DNA of 64,000 nucleotides from Botryotinia globosa (taxonomy: Eukaryota > Ascomycota > Leotiomycetes > Helotiales > Sclerotiniaceae), in the NCBI GenBank assembly GCA_014898425.1, contig RCSZ01000003.1, positions 1,364,001 through 1,428,000 of the forward strand. Direction: 5' to 3'. Under the pieces are notes generated by a model. That model made no database searches, was not told the DNA's origin, and worked only from the letters and a program-made list of their open reading frames with translations. Shown one piece after another: positions 1 to 11,919 of this stretch. How positions within the stretch are numbered: position 1 is the stretch's first letter; every line of letters begins with the position of its first letter. The position numbers were made by a program, and so were the translations under genes.

Positions 1-3000
1 TTTAATAATTAAAAAGAATAAAATAGCTAATTGGAAACGAGATTCTCGAATAAATCCTTTATTTAGATTGTTATCAAATTATCTATAAACAATTTAAAGT
101 TTAATTAGGGATATTAAATAGCTTTTGTTATATAATGATTTTTTGCTTGGTATAATCTCAATTTTATAATCCTATAAATATTATAATAGAAGTTTGTTGG
201 TAAGAAAAGATAGGAATTCTAAATATAGGTTATAAAATTAGAAAGGCAATTTATTTTGGATTTTTAATATAAAAGGGATAGGTTGATCTATTTTTTTTAT
301 AAACTTATTAATATTATTATCTATTAAATCTCAATACAATTAAATAAAATCCTTGGTTATTATATAATATAAATTATAAATTTTATTTAATTTGTTTCAG
401 AATATTTTTGTAATATAAATATTATTGTTTTTATAGAATTATATAAAACTATTAATTATAAAAAACTTTATATTTTATATTTCAGAATGGATATTTTACA
501 TAATATTGAATAGTTTATTTAAGGGATTTAATAATAATGATAATAATAAGAATAAAATATTCTAATTTCATAATAATTTCTTATATTTTCTGAAATTAAT
601 AATAAATTAAATTGAAATTGATTTTAAGAATAAATAATTAGGGATTATTCTAATTCAAATATCCGTTTTATTATTGATATAATAAATATAATAAAGATTT
701 TTGTTTTTATTGTTTTCGAAATTAATAATTTCGAGATTTCTTTAAATATTCAAAGTTTTAATAAATTCGAAAATTATTAATTGATTTCGAAATAATAAGG
801 ATTTAACTTTGAAGTTTTTATTAATAATATCTTTTATAAAAACTAATTTCAAAATAAACTTTTGTAAAAGTAATTTAAAATCGATTGATATAACTTTGCC
901 ACTTTTTAATAAAATTATTTTATAATTATTAAATATATTAGGAATAGTAATTATTATAATATCAATAAAATAATAATATTTTAAGTAATATATAAATATA
1001 AACTTAAATATTATTATCAATCAATCAATAATAAAATTATGATATTAAAATTAAAAAAGATTGAAGATTATTGAATTTATAATTAATAAAATAATAATAT
1101 AAAACAAATCAATCTCCTAATAATTATTGATTTATATATTCAGAAATATATATCAAAAAAAAATATTGAAAAACTTTTTATCAATTAAAAATAAATAATA
1201 GATATAAAGAAAAAGATATATAAATATTTAGAATTTGAAAACAATTTCTCTATCGATAAAATTATAATCTACAATTTTATTATTTATAAAGTTAACAAAT
1301 AGAATAATTATATTAAATACAAAAAGATTTTTGTTGAGATTTTAAAAGATTTGTTATTCATTATTTTAAAATATAAAGAATTTCTAGATATAATTGATCT
1401 TCTAATTTATAAAAATAAATTTTTTATAAAAAATCTCAATTTGTAATTATAAACTAAAATTAATCTTTTGATATATTAGATTAGAAAATAAAGCTTTCAT
1501 TTTCCTTTAAATAAATAAATCCCTTAATATATTTTTTTAGATCAAATTCTTGAATAAAACTAAAAAAAATCAATAAAGTATAATATAATAGTATAACTAG
1601 AAAACAATTGATAAATAGAAAACAATTAATAGATAGAAATAAACTTTAATACAAAAAATTAACAACATTATAATAAAATCTAGAGTTTTAATATTAATTA
1701 GCTATAGAAAAGCAATTAATATAAAAATTATATCTTATATTAATATTAATATTATATTTTGTATTATTAACTCGTTTCTCATTATAATTGTTTTTAATAT
1801 AATCTGATTTCTTATAATAAAAACAAAGACTAAAATCAAAACATTATTTTCGAATATAACAAAATAAAAAACACTAACCTTGTCAAGTAGTGTTTAGTTG
1901 TATAAAATCACTAGATAACTTTGATATAAAGAGGGCTATAATTGGAGCTAGTTTTCTATTATAATATTTTAATTGGTTATAATTGAAATTAATACTTTAG
2001 CTTTTTTGTTGATTATCAAAATGAGTTTTCTTTTCTAGATTAATATAAACATCTTATTACCAAATTGTTTATATATTAATATCAATAATAAAAGGTTTAT
2101 TAAAACAATTAATTGAAATATTAATCAACTTTTATAAAATCTTGAATTTAAAATCGATGATTTATTATTCAATAGTTTTTTTATATCTAATAATAAGCTA
2201 TTTGAATTTGATAATGAAATTATCAAATAGAATCTTTCTTATTTTATATTTATTGTAATTCATAAAAACTTTTTATAAAAAATCAAGGGTTTAATATTGT
2301 TTATTCAATTCACTCTAGATATTTATTATAGTATATTATTTAAAAAGCTAAAGATCGAAATTGTATAGGTTATTTATAATCATATCAAAATGTATTTGAT
2401 TATTTGTATAAATCAAGTTAGAAAATAAACTAATAAGGAATATAATCCATTAAAATTTTGATTTGTTTTTATAATCTGTAATTAAACAATAATTAATTAT
2501 ATTATAAAACATTATATACTAGTCCTAATATTTTATAATGTTTTGCTCATTATTATTAAACTTCTCGAAAGAAGTAAAGTGTTTTTGATAGAATAAAGCT
2601 CCTGGATTATTATAAATAACAATCTTTAATATCTCAATTATATCTTGTAATTCGATAATCTATAATTGAACTTTGTTAGTTTAAATATATACTGCAATAG
2701 TTTATTCTTATAATAAAATTATAATCGTTTCGATCGAAATAAATATAGCTTGAACAGCTATAAAATATATAATATTCGAATTGTTAAACAAATCTATAAA
2801 TAAAAAAACATTAGTTTCAATAAAATCGATAATATAATTCAAAAAAAAGAATTATAGAAACAAACTAAATACAGCTGCTTAATTAGCCATCTTTAGAATA
2901 CTTTTGTAATTACAAAATATTGATAAATTAATATAAATATATTTTAATACAATCAAATAACTTTGCTGAAAAATAGCAAAGTTATCTATAATAAATCAAT

Positions 3001-3880
3001 AATAGATTCAATCAATATAATCGAATTATAATTTCGATAGAATTAAAGCAATCAAAACGATTGGAATACAATTTGAATAAGTATTTAAAATAAAGTTATA
3101 ATAACTTTTAAATAAATGATACAAACTATTAAAATATAGGTAAAGATTTATATTATATTATAAAGGTTTTAAATATTATAAAAGGTTGAGGTTTTATTAT
3201 AAGAAATAGAGCACGCTAAGAGCACACTAAGGGTTCGTGCCTAAGGCACAAAGGCAACATAGTTGGCGCCGTGATATATATTTCTTAGTTTTTTAAAAAT
3301 AGAATTTAAGATTTTTATGAATTATATTTAGAATTTGTTTTTAGATTTTTGAAAATATCAAAATATATCTATCCAAAATCTATTCCTAAAAATTTCAAAA
3401 AATGTTTTTCAGATTTTCTAAAATTTCTAGAATTTTTCTAATCCTAATTTTAAAAATATAGTTTTTAGATTCTTTGAAAAAAAAAATATATTAATTATAT
3501 ATTTTAAAAATATAATTAATAATTAGAATATCATATTTTTTCAATTATTAAAATTAATATAGATTAGGAATTATATTTTTTATTATATAAAGTAGAAAGA
3601 CAAAGATTAAATATTTTAAGTTTTAATTAAACAATAAATAAGAATAAAATAATCTTTTAATCCTTATTATAACAAAGAGATAAGAGTTAAAAGAGCCTTT
3701 TATCATCAAACATAGGTGATATTATTATACTTTTTATAGTTTTATATAATACAAATTTTCTTTTTAAGATTTCTATATATATATTATACAAATTATAGAT
3801 TTTTTTTTTAGTATCAAATAGAATCCTATTTTTCAGGTATTCGCAAAATGATTCAAATGGGCCTCGGTACTTCCAAATAA
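1..3880. repeat. AT-rich, RIP-degraded repeat island
   Basis: Almost 3.9 kb with very little G or C, frequent TAATAT/TTATAA words and no credible gene; the few open frames are short and of AT-biased composition. The only GC-containing segment (about 3180-3275) matches, in inverted orientation, a better preserved sequence at 45.66-45.82 kb, and the differences are mostly C-to-T or G-to-A. Such AT isochores in Pezizomycotina are usually transposons destroyed by RIP. The original element cannot be identified from what remains. It ends abruptly near 3880, where base composition becomes normal. Confidence 0.85.
3128..3278 (+). mobile_element. LTR-terminus-like remnant, RIP-mutated copy
   Basis: The segment holds two short direct repeats (GCACGCTAAG, GCACACTAAG) followed by a GC-rich end TAGTTGGCGCCGTGA. 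It aligns with the reverse complement of 45662-45823 over about 150 bp. Here GGGAATAGGG has become AGAAATAGAG, CACGAAGG has become CACAAAGG, and AACGTAG has become AACATAG; one 11-bp repeat unit present in the other copy is missing. The GTGA end and the TGTCACGG start on the opposite strand look like a retroelement LTR terminus; whether it is the 5' or the 3' end cannot be decided here. Confidence 0.65.
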
Positions 3881-4744
3881 AGTCATGCAATCAATCCGGC
3901 AGTCGTGTAGTGACTGAGAAATTTCATTGGCAGGGCTCATTCGCAGGAGCTTCGGATATTTGCAGATCAAAGCTTATAAATGGGCTAGCTTATAATAACA
4001 CGACATTTAAAGGGTGTCACATTCCCCCACATTCTCGGATGCGGATGAATGATTACATGACGATCTATGCCCGATTACCGGTACTTTCATGCTACCACAT
4101 CCTCCGTGGCACGTCCACAAGTCCACACCGTGGATAAGTGGGCTAATCTCGAGAAGTATATATGTGGAAGGTTTAAGACCCTGGCTTCGATACCAAGTCG
4201 TACTCGCAAAGGGGAAAAAAAGGCAGTGAGGCTGAATGTTTAGATCCACTGTTCAGAACTTGCCTGCCCTTGCTTCAACTCAAACTCCGAATCTGAACTC
4301 TCATGACGTTCGGCTTCGGGTGATCATCGGTTCATATCTGTGCATGATGAAAATGGATGGTTAAAGAGAATTAAACGCCGACAGGTAGGGATACCGTCAA
4401 GGCGTTATTGAGTTCTAAGGTGGAGAGGCCGGAATTCTCGTCGGCGGCATTGTGCGGTATAACAACGGGTGATATACAAGAGTATGAATACCAGGATGGA
4501 TTGTGGGCGGGTTTAGGTGGGAAGTTGTCGATGCAGGTATCTATCCCGGCTTCATACCGGCCCCATGGTGAGATTGAGATCATGAGAGAAACCCGAATAG
4601 ATCGTCAACTGTGAGAAATTTGTATAAGAAGACGACTTCTCCCAGTTGGAAGTTACATTCTACATCAGCTACCTCCCTAACAACATCCAAAACATAATCT
4701 ACACTTCACCAATCTTATCCAAAGTCCTTTTTACTACCGTCAAA
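3881..4744. other. Intergenic edge of AT island, possible retroelement fragment
   Basis: Normal-composition DNA between the AT island and the secreted-protein gene. On the minus strand, GTGGGGGAA directly precedes TGTGACACCC near 4030-4010, which resembles a polypurine tract followed by an LTR start, and TGGTATCGAAGC near 4190-4179 resembles a tRNA primer-binding site. No matching direct repeats were found, so an element call is weak. A 70-codon ATG-initiated frame (4583-4371, minus) has ordinary protein composition but no recognisable family. Confidence 0.3.
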
Positions 4745-5099
4745 ATGGTCCGCATCTCCTCTATCGTCATGTTCTTCCTTGCGAGCGCTTTATCAGTGCA
4801 AGCATGCAGCTATTGTCAGTGCAAATTCTCAAATGGTGACCACTGCTGTGTCTATTCGGTAAGTCCTAGAGGGCTTTAAGCCTACATCCATGAAGGTGTA
4901 ATCACCCTGTGTCTGACATTTTGAATAGGATTCTCAAATTGGCAACCTCGATTGCGCCACCTATTGCGCTAGAGCTCATCGCGCAGATGGTGAAAAGAGT
5001 TCAACTGGACCCGGAACTGCATGCGCAGCTGGCGGAAAATACCAGTGCACGAATGCCTTCTCAGCCTTGGACCGTATCTCATGTTACCAGCAAGGTTAG
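4745..5099 (+). CDS. Small secreted cysteine-rich protein, effector-like
   Basis: Two exons, 4745-4858 and 4929-5099, joined by a 70-bp GTAAGT...TAG intron in phase 0, give 94 residues. The first about 20 residues form a signal peptide: two charged or polar positions, then a hydrophobic core and an A-x-A-like end before Cys21. The mature part of about 74 residues has ten cysteines (21, 24, 26, 34, 35, 47, 51, 70, 78, 90), including a CxxCxC group and a CC pair, and ends in Gly94. Ten cysteines could form five disulfides. I do not recognise a named family. Small size, secretion, cysteine content and position next to a RIP-degraded repeat island fit candidate effector or apoplastic proteins; function is inference. 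An open frame begins upstream of the chosen ATG, but the signal peptide starts exactly at 4745. Confidence 0.8.
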
Positions 5100-7675
5100 G
5101 TTTCGGAGCCGACGGAGAGTTCTGAAGGATGGTTGGAGGAAGGATTCCGTGGGAATAGCACTGTTGAGTCTCGAAACTCTCCTCATTTGGTAGTTTTTGT
5201 AGAGTCGGATGGTCGAGAATATGGGGTAGAGAGTAGAAGACAATGAGATGCTGCGATCGAAACAATGACTTCATAATTGGTGCTTGAATAATTGCTTCAC
5301 TGTGAGACACAACGCTAGATACAACGAGTGCACAACTGAAACAGCCAGAAAGTAGTGATGTCGATTCTATTACATACTTAAACTTGTGTTTCGGTGCCGG
5401 TCATGTAAGTAAAGCGGAATGAAATCGTTTCTTGCCCCTTTGGTAGTTTCTGATAGAAACATCAGACACTGATCTCTCACTTGGAAAGCTGGTCCCATGG
5501 CCGTGTAGATTTTCTTTGTGAAATCAGGAACCCATCATGAGATTGGGAACATTTAGACAAGTGAACTTGAAAAAACTAAGTGTGGTTGCAGATGTAAACA
5601 CCTGGAGGTGGAAAACAGACCATCGATTCCCTGTATGTACGTCGTTTCCATGCCTACTGTTTGCGATAAGACCGTAATTAAGAGCAGATGGACATTTTAT
5701 ACATCCATAGATACGATACCGAGTAGGTAGATTAGATACATAGGTACGTAGACATCAATATCACCGCTGTGAATAATGTTGATGGAGAATACAGATATGT
5801 AGTTTCATAATATGAGAATGACCCATACAAAGCTAGTCAGGTCATAGGAGCTTGTCACGTGTATGTGCATTTATCATTTCTATCCTTGATGAGCATCAGC
5901 TTTTACTCTGAAATTATGTGTGTTGAGCATTGGGGCACAAGTAAAACTTAAATTTTTCGCAGGGCCTAGGGTCAGCTTGCATTGTTGAGTATTCTTGCAC
6001 AACTGACGAACGTTAGAATAATGCAGGTTGTTATCGTCTCTAGTTGAGCGATTATATTGTGTCTGGCGGTTTGAGATAATCTACTGCCATTTGGAAATCC
6101 AGAAACCATCAAGTGATGAATATCATAGGGTTGCGTACCGTCGACCAAGCATACAGCTTGTTATATCTTAAATCTATGATTCAAGGGTTACCTATGCCAG
6201 GTACGTGGCTGGATCTTTCAGAGCATATATTTTTGATTGCGTCTGTGAAGTAAGGCATTCCGAAGAAGAAGTAGAAAAGAGTTTCCCGATATGGAAGATG
6301 AGCTTGGGAAGACTTTTTCCGTGTTTCTTTCTTTTCTCCGCGGATGAACCTACTTGGATTCTAATGGCAATAGCTGGCTTGTGATATGAAGACACGTATA
6401 GCATATATCTATCATGAAGCGCTATGCCATAGTAAATCACCCATGCCTACGTATTTTCATCTCAGGTCTAGACTAGCCTCAACAATGAGTAAATACATTC
6501 AAGTCCCGATGAATGGCTCATGAAAGACATCCGTCATCATGTGCCCAGTGTCCAGATTTTCGGAAGACGATAGAATGTTAATTGATATACTATCTTAAGA
6601 TGTTGAGAGGGAAGTCTTTTGTGATTTTGAGCTAGGCCAAACATTCCGCCCACTAGCACATTTATGATCACTTGAGAACATTCATGTCACGAAGAATATT
6701 GTTATGTTTCTACGCGCTCCTTATATGCAGTCGAGGGAAGAAGATTAGCACTCTTAAAGACAGTAGATCATTCTTTGACAGAATCTGATCTTGGATAAGA
6801 TAGTTTAGATCTATGCAACCGGCGACGGTGTATATATCTTGGCTTTATTCCAATTTGCAGAGCAGAATGATTGATTCCCCAGGTCAAAGTATAGAATTCT
6901 GATATGCTTCGAAGTTATGGTAGAGACCTCTCACAGGGAAGAGATCAGATATTCAAGTAAAATGGGACACTAATCCTGAGCAATCTCATTCCTTTCAACG
7001 ATACTGCATAGATGGAGTAGAATATTTAGGTATATTCTCTAGTCGCAACTACTAGGTAGGCTTTGATCAACGTAAACACCCATAATTACCTAGTACTAAA
7101 CTCAAATTCATTTCTAATTTCAGAAGAATAAACATGTTATTGATTCTAAACAGCGAGGTTATTTCATCTAGTGTGTAACTGCTGGGACCAGATCATCTTC
7201 GCAATCGCGTTAGCCAGTTCAGACTATCTCTAATATCACCCTTTATGTAATCTGTAAGATATTCGTAGGTTGCAGCATACATGATTATTCAAAAAAGATA
7301 AAATAAAATAGAATCAAATTCAAAACCAAAACCAAAAATAAGTTTTTATGAATCTTTTATTTCGTCACTATTTATGTAATCTTACTTCTCGTTATCCATT
7401 TTCATCCGCCATCAAAACTAGAAGAATACTGAACTCACTTGGTAGTAAGAACGTTATAACACGAAAACTCCCTACTAAAACCACGCTAGATTCTAAACTG
7501 CGCGGACATAGATGAGCGTATATGTATCTTGTCATCGATCCCAAGCTCATACAAAATCTGGAGAATCCTATATCCCGTATCCCTCCCAAAAATGTGCAAA
7601 GAAACCTAATCACTCTTAATCAATCTCCCAATCTCCAATCTTCCAATCTTCCAACCTCCTCGAGTTTCGATGCCC
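5100..7675. other. Gene-free intergenic region
   Basis: About 2.6 kb of ordinary base composition between the secreted-protein gene and the end of the coiled-coil gene. Open frames are short and overlap on both strands without recognisable domains or joinable exons. I see no RNA gene or repeat. It holds the 3' flank of the secreted-protein gene and the 3' flank of the minus-strand coiled-coil gene. Confidence 0.5.
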
Positions 7676-7864
7676 TTAGAAATGACCGTGATCATTGAAA
7701 CGCTTAGGATCAGGAAGATGACCTCGAATACCCAATGAATTAATACTAGGAACTTTGTTATCCGTATGCTCATTCATAATCTTCAACCACTCTTTATCGT
7801 GCTCCGCATCCGCCTTCTTCTTCTCTTCACCCACCAACTTATCCGAGGTATCGAACTTATTACT
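7676..7864 (-). other. In-frame coding-like extension beyond the TGA
   Basis: Directly after the TGA at 7867-7865 the same frame runs 62 codons to TAA at 7678-7676. The encoded segment looks like real protein: charged helix-like residues (GEEKKKADAEHDKEW), then SINSLGIRGHLPDPKRF and a His/Phe end. No GT-AG intron of plausible size removes the TGA; the GT dinucleotides upstream do not match a donor consensus. The TGA may be a strain-specific nonsense change, an assembly error, or a site of stop-codon readthrough. Without the TGA the protein would be 880 residues. Confidence 0.6.
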
Positions 7865-10369
7865 TCAATGATATCCTCCTTTGCTATCTGGAACTGATTT
7901 TCTTGGTGCATCGCCTGCAACAGCAATTCGTGCTTTTTTGATGACATGTTCCCTAGCAGAAGAAGAAGCCGAAGCTTCAGGAGCAGATCGCTTTCTGGAG
8001 CTCGTAGCCCGAGTTGAATTGATCGCGGTAGCGACATTGGATGGTTGAGTTATCTTTCTACCTTTATCGTAGGCTGAGACAAGTCTTTCGGGTACATGGA
8101 TGGAAGCAACGGGTTTCTTGGCAGCGAGAAGCTTTCTTCTGTCGATAGTAGGCTTCTGAATGACGGGAACTCGCATGGCTTCGGCCTCTCTAGTGGCCGT
8201 AGTAGCTACTACTCGGCTCTTCTGACGAAGTTGATTCTTCTGCATATCGATCTCCGAAACATATCGAGAAATAGTGGCATTGGCTCTAGTAACAAGCTCA
8301 GTCTGTTCCTTGAACTCAGTACTGTGGCGTTCCTTGTCTTCCTCGCGCGAGGTCTTTTCCTGTGCCAGTAGGTTCCTCAAATCATCGTTCGTTTTCTTCT
8401 GGTCCACCAATTGCTTTGTCAGAACTTCATTGGCCTTTCTCTGATCCTTCAATCTCTGATATCGAGCATCGGTCTTCTTCTTGATCCGAGCTTCATACTC
8501 GCGGCGTTGGGTAGTCTTCTCTTCCTCAAGCTTGCGACGTCTAACATCTGCTTGATGCAATCCCTTTTGGAATGCGAGCTCTTGTGTTAATGCTTTATTG
8601 GCAGACTCCAGCTCTTGTATAGAAAGTGGGACAGCAGCCATATCTGGAGTAACAGCACCAGAAAGAGTCTTGATCACCGGTACAGAAGCTTTGATGACAG
8701 AACAATTGTTTGTACCAGCTAAAGAAGGTAATGAAACAGCTGACGAAGAAGCAGAAGCAGTCGAGCTAGTTCCAGATAAAGATGCACTAGCAGAGATCAT
8801 TACTTCAGCATCCTTCAAGACTTGAACACCGGCAGGACCATATTCAAAAGCAGTGGCCTTGAAGATTGTAAAGTTATTGTTATTACTTTGAGGAGAAGAG
8901 GAATTACCATAGCTTAACATGGCATCTATTTCGGAGCTATCCGTGTTAGCAATGTTAGCGATGTTGAAGAAGTCGGCATCGAATTTCTCGGTATTTTCTG
9001 AGGGGGCTACATTTTGGTTTGGAATGCCAGCCCAGGTGAAGAAGTCATCGACTGTATCGGTATTTTGTTGTGGAGCTGTAGTTTCAACAGCTAAATCCTT
9101 GCCAATGGTGCAGTTGTGGTCTGCCATGTATGCGTTGAAGTCGAAAGATTCGCAAATATTATCGAGACCAATGTTGTTTATTGATTGATCTGCAGATGAG
9201 AGACCGGGAAGAAAATTTTCTGAAAGTGCGAGCTGATTCTGCGAAGGAGCGTCTGCATAAATAGATTTATATGCATGAGACTTGTAAGCAGCTCCGGGAG
9301 CTTGGCCAAAGATAGCAGCCGGAACACCAAAAATATTGAGCGAGGTGTTGGTCGTAGCAGTGTTGGTCAACTGAGAGGTGTCGACACCAGCAGCATCAGC
9401 AATATTGAGAGAATTTGATTCTTGACGACGGCGATCAATCTTCTTGGTACGTCTAGTAGCCTTCTCAACCTGGATATTTGGCATACCAGCAGCAGCATAA
9501 TTTGCAGCAGTAAGAGGAAGATCCATGGTACCGTTGCGAGGAGTCGGAGCGAATTGGAGAGGGATGTTGGATGTTCGAGGAAGACCACGAGCTTGTCGAT
9601 CGAGATATCGTTGAAGGCCAATGTTACCAGCAGCTTGAACTTTAGCCAGACCGTGAACAGAGACGGCGGATTCGAACGAAGGATTTTCACTTAATCGTTG
9701 ACGAAGAGGATTCTTGGGAGTGACACTCTTCTTGCGAGATGGTGTATTTGGTGATGTAATAATTTCAGACTCATCTTGTGGAGCCATATTGAATGGAAGA
9801 TGTGCATGTGGATCGCTAGAAGGACCAGTTTTGGATACTGGAGTAGTTGGCAATGCAAAATTTGTGACATAATTGTTGGCAATGGGATTGAAGTTGATCA
9901 TAGTTTCCATGAGATCAAACGCAGACTCGGAGGCAACAGACTCAGCCTTCTGAACGTATGTGCGCTTGAGAACACCGGCTTTGTTGGTAGGTGTCTTTTG
10001 GGAAGTAAGAGTGGGAGGGGCATGCATGACACCATTGTTAAAACCAAGACTGCTTTGGTTTCTGAATTGTGCCTCGAAGTAAACGGAATTTTTGACTGTA
10101 GTGCTGGTTAGCAAGAGTTGTGATAGTAGCGAATGATTCGACTTACCATAGTTATCCCATTCGTCTTGGCCGAGAGAAGCATAATGATTTCCAGCAGCAT
10201 GAGTTCTGAGCTCAGCAAGGTTCATAACACGCTCAAGAGCACGACTGGGATTTCCGAGAGGGAAGCAAAGAGCGCAGACCCATCCCTTGGTGGTCTGGAC
10301 GCACTTGATTTCGGCGGACTTCTTTTGGGCAGAATTTGGGGTGCTATTTGTTGTTTGTGTTGGTAACAT
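7865..10369 (-). CDS. Coiled-coil protein of unknown function, in-frame TGA near the end
   Basis: Exons 10369-10147 and 10095-7865 flank a 51-bp intron (GTAAGT...CTACAG) that would stay open if retained. The product is 817 residues. Near residues 28-63 it has a CxxC...HxxxxH arrangement (WVCALC, then RTHAAGNH) that could bind one zinc. The middle is Asn/Ser/Ala-rich and probably disordered. Residues of roughly 565-720 form a long charged coiled coil rich in Lys, Arg, Glu and Gln. A basic cluster (KKAR) near the C-terminus could be a nuclear signal. The start is uncertain: the frame stays open upstream to about 10675 without ATG, and the ATGs are at 10426 (weak context) and 10369 (A at -3, chosen). 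The frame stops at TGA 7867-7865 but continues for 62 sense codons (see separate entry). I do not recognise the family; DNA binding or a scaffold role would be guesses. Confidence 0.75.
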   Translation of the reverse strand: MLPTQTTNSTPNSAQKKSAEIKCVQTTKGWVCALCFPLGNPSRALERVMNLAELRTHAAGNHYASLGQDEWDNYGKSNHSLLSQLLLTSTTVKNSVYFEAQFRNQSSLGFNNGVMHAPPTLTSQKTPTNKAGVLKRTYVQKAESVASESAFDLMETMINFNPIANNYVTNFALPTTPVSKTGPSSDPHAHLPFNMAPQDESEIITSPNTPSRKKSVTPKNPLRQRLSENPSFESAVSVHGLAKVQAAGNIGLQRYLDRQARGLPRTSNIPLQFAPTPRNGTMDLPLTAANYAAAGMPNIQVEKATRRTKKIDRRRQESNSLNIADAAGVDTSQLTNTATTNTSLNIFGVPAAIFGQAPGAAYKSHAYKSIYADAPSQNQLALSENFLPGLSSADQSINNIGLDNICESFDFNAYMADHNCTIGKDLAVETTAPQQNTDTVDDFFTWAGIPNQNVAPSENTEKFDADFFNIANIANTDSSEIDAMLSYGNSSSPQSNNNNFTIFKATAFEYGPAGVQVLKDAEVMISASASLSGTSSTASASSSAVSLPSLAGTNNCSVIKASVPVIKTLSGAVTPDMAAVPLSIQELESANKALTQELAFQKGLHQADVRRRKLEEEKTTQRREYEARIKKKTDARYQRLKDQRKANEVLTKQLVDQKKTNDDLRNLLAQEKTSREEDKERHSTEFKEQTELVTRANATISRYVSEIDMQKNQLRQKSRVVATTATREAEAMRVPVIQKPTIDRRKLLAAKKPVASIHVPERLVSAYDKGRKITQPSNVATAINSTRATSSRKRSAPEASASSSAREHVIKKARIAVAGDAPRKSVPDSKGGYH

Positions 10370-11888
10370 CTTGGCGAAGCTTCGAAGCAAGTTGATGAAT
10401 AACAAGAAGAAATCGAGCGGATTCATGAAATGCGCTATTGTGTTGATTGTATCGACCAAAGTCGTCGTGATTGATGGAATTTGCGATAAAAGTTGTAGAA
10501 GCAGTTCTTCCACGTATTTGGTGTGATAGTGACAGGAATCGAGGTCGAAAATAGGATTGGTAAATTTTCGTTTGAGTTGAGTTATTACTTGAGATAGTAA
10601 AAGTAGGCAAGTTGAAAGTTTTTCTGCTGGAGATTCCTTGCACTGATAATGTTGAAGTACTTGAGTAATTATCAAATAAGAGGGAGATTAGGAGAAACTT
10701 TGTGTTGGTGTAGATGAAGACCTACAAGCAAAACAGAACGTGCTCAGAACTGTTAGTGGAAGGAGAATGGGCCGTATGTAAATAAGTACGGCTAGTATGG
10801 CTGGTACCGTAAAATTCAACACGGTAGAAGACCAATCCCCCAAGATTAGCTCTTGACGACGACAAGTAATTGATTGGAAAAGTACGGAGAGAGGAAGATT
10901 GGCGAGCTGTAGGTGAAAGATGGTAATGCGAGAAATAGTAGAGCATACAGGAAAATGAAAACTCAAAAGACCATAAGTTGAAACTAGCACAAACAGCTCC
11001 AACAGAGTATCTGATGTTACACAAGTAATAGGGGTAAGAGGGGAATTGAAAGATCGAAGTGTGGTGTGTGTTCTGAAGTTCTGAACAGATGGTCAAATAA
11101 GGAAACAAGTACATTCAAATGAAATTGGCTTTTCTTTCCAACAGTCTTTCTTTCGTGTTCGTAGAAAAAAGAAGAACGAGGAAGGAAATCAGTATTTCTA
11201 GATGTTTTTCAATTGTGCGAAGAAATTAAGCCAACAAAGATGAATTTCATTCATTGCCTTGAACCTGCACTATCTTGATAAGAGGAGGCTGGTAAAGAAG
11301 TCATATGGATTGAATGTTGTCGCTGGTATTTGTTCGAAGGTGAAATAGAGTGAAGTTCTTCGTTTAACCAATGGTGAAGGACTTCGTGATATTCACCACA
11401 TCTCATCTTCCTTTCTTCCCAGCCCCCCTTCCAAACCCACATGAGATTGATGAAGGATCATACAATGATCCTGGAGTCATCTATAATACGATATATATAT
11501 TACTTGGTATACTGTCTCTTGAATTTCTCTCTCTCTTGCGACCTGGAGATTGCTTTGGTCTGTATCATAACGTAGCGCATCACATCACATTATCTCCATG
11601 TTCAAATTAGATCATTTTTATGAATTACTCACAGAATCTATTCGTCAAAACAAGCTTCCAAGTCCTCTCTTATTTGCCTAGTAAGCTCATCGCTAGAGAC
11701 GTTGAAGTTATACAAGAGCACGTGATAAACTTCCTAGAGAAGCGAAGGGGTAAACCTTGGCAAGGCTACAGGTACTGAAATGAAGACTATTTTATATTGC
11801 GTATGCATTGCATACAGAACCTGAAACAAAACAGTGAAGGCAGAAGGCAGATAAGTGTGGTCGGAGGCGAGAGGGTGCATTTCGCGTA

Positions 11889-11919
<31 letters not shown>

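Noticed and set aside
742..1020. 92-codon frame in the AT island
   Set aside because: Ile/Lys/Phe/Asn-only composition expected from AT-rich DNA, and no domain.
10427..10675. Longer N-terminus for the coiled-coil protein
   Set aside because: The frame opens with TTG, not ATG, at 10675; the Leu-rich translation looks like a pyrimidine-rich leader. The ATG at 10426 remains a minor alternative.
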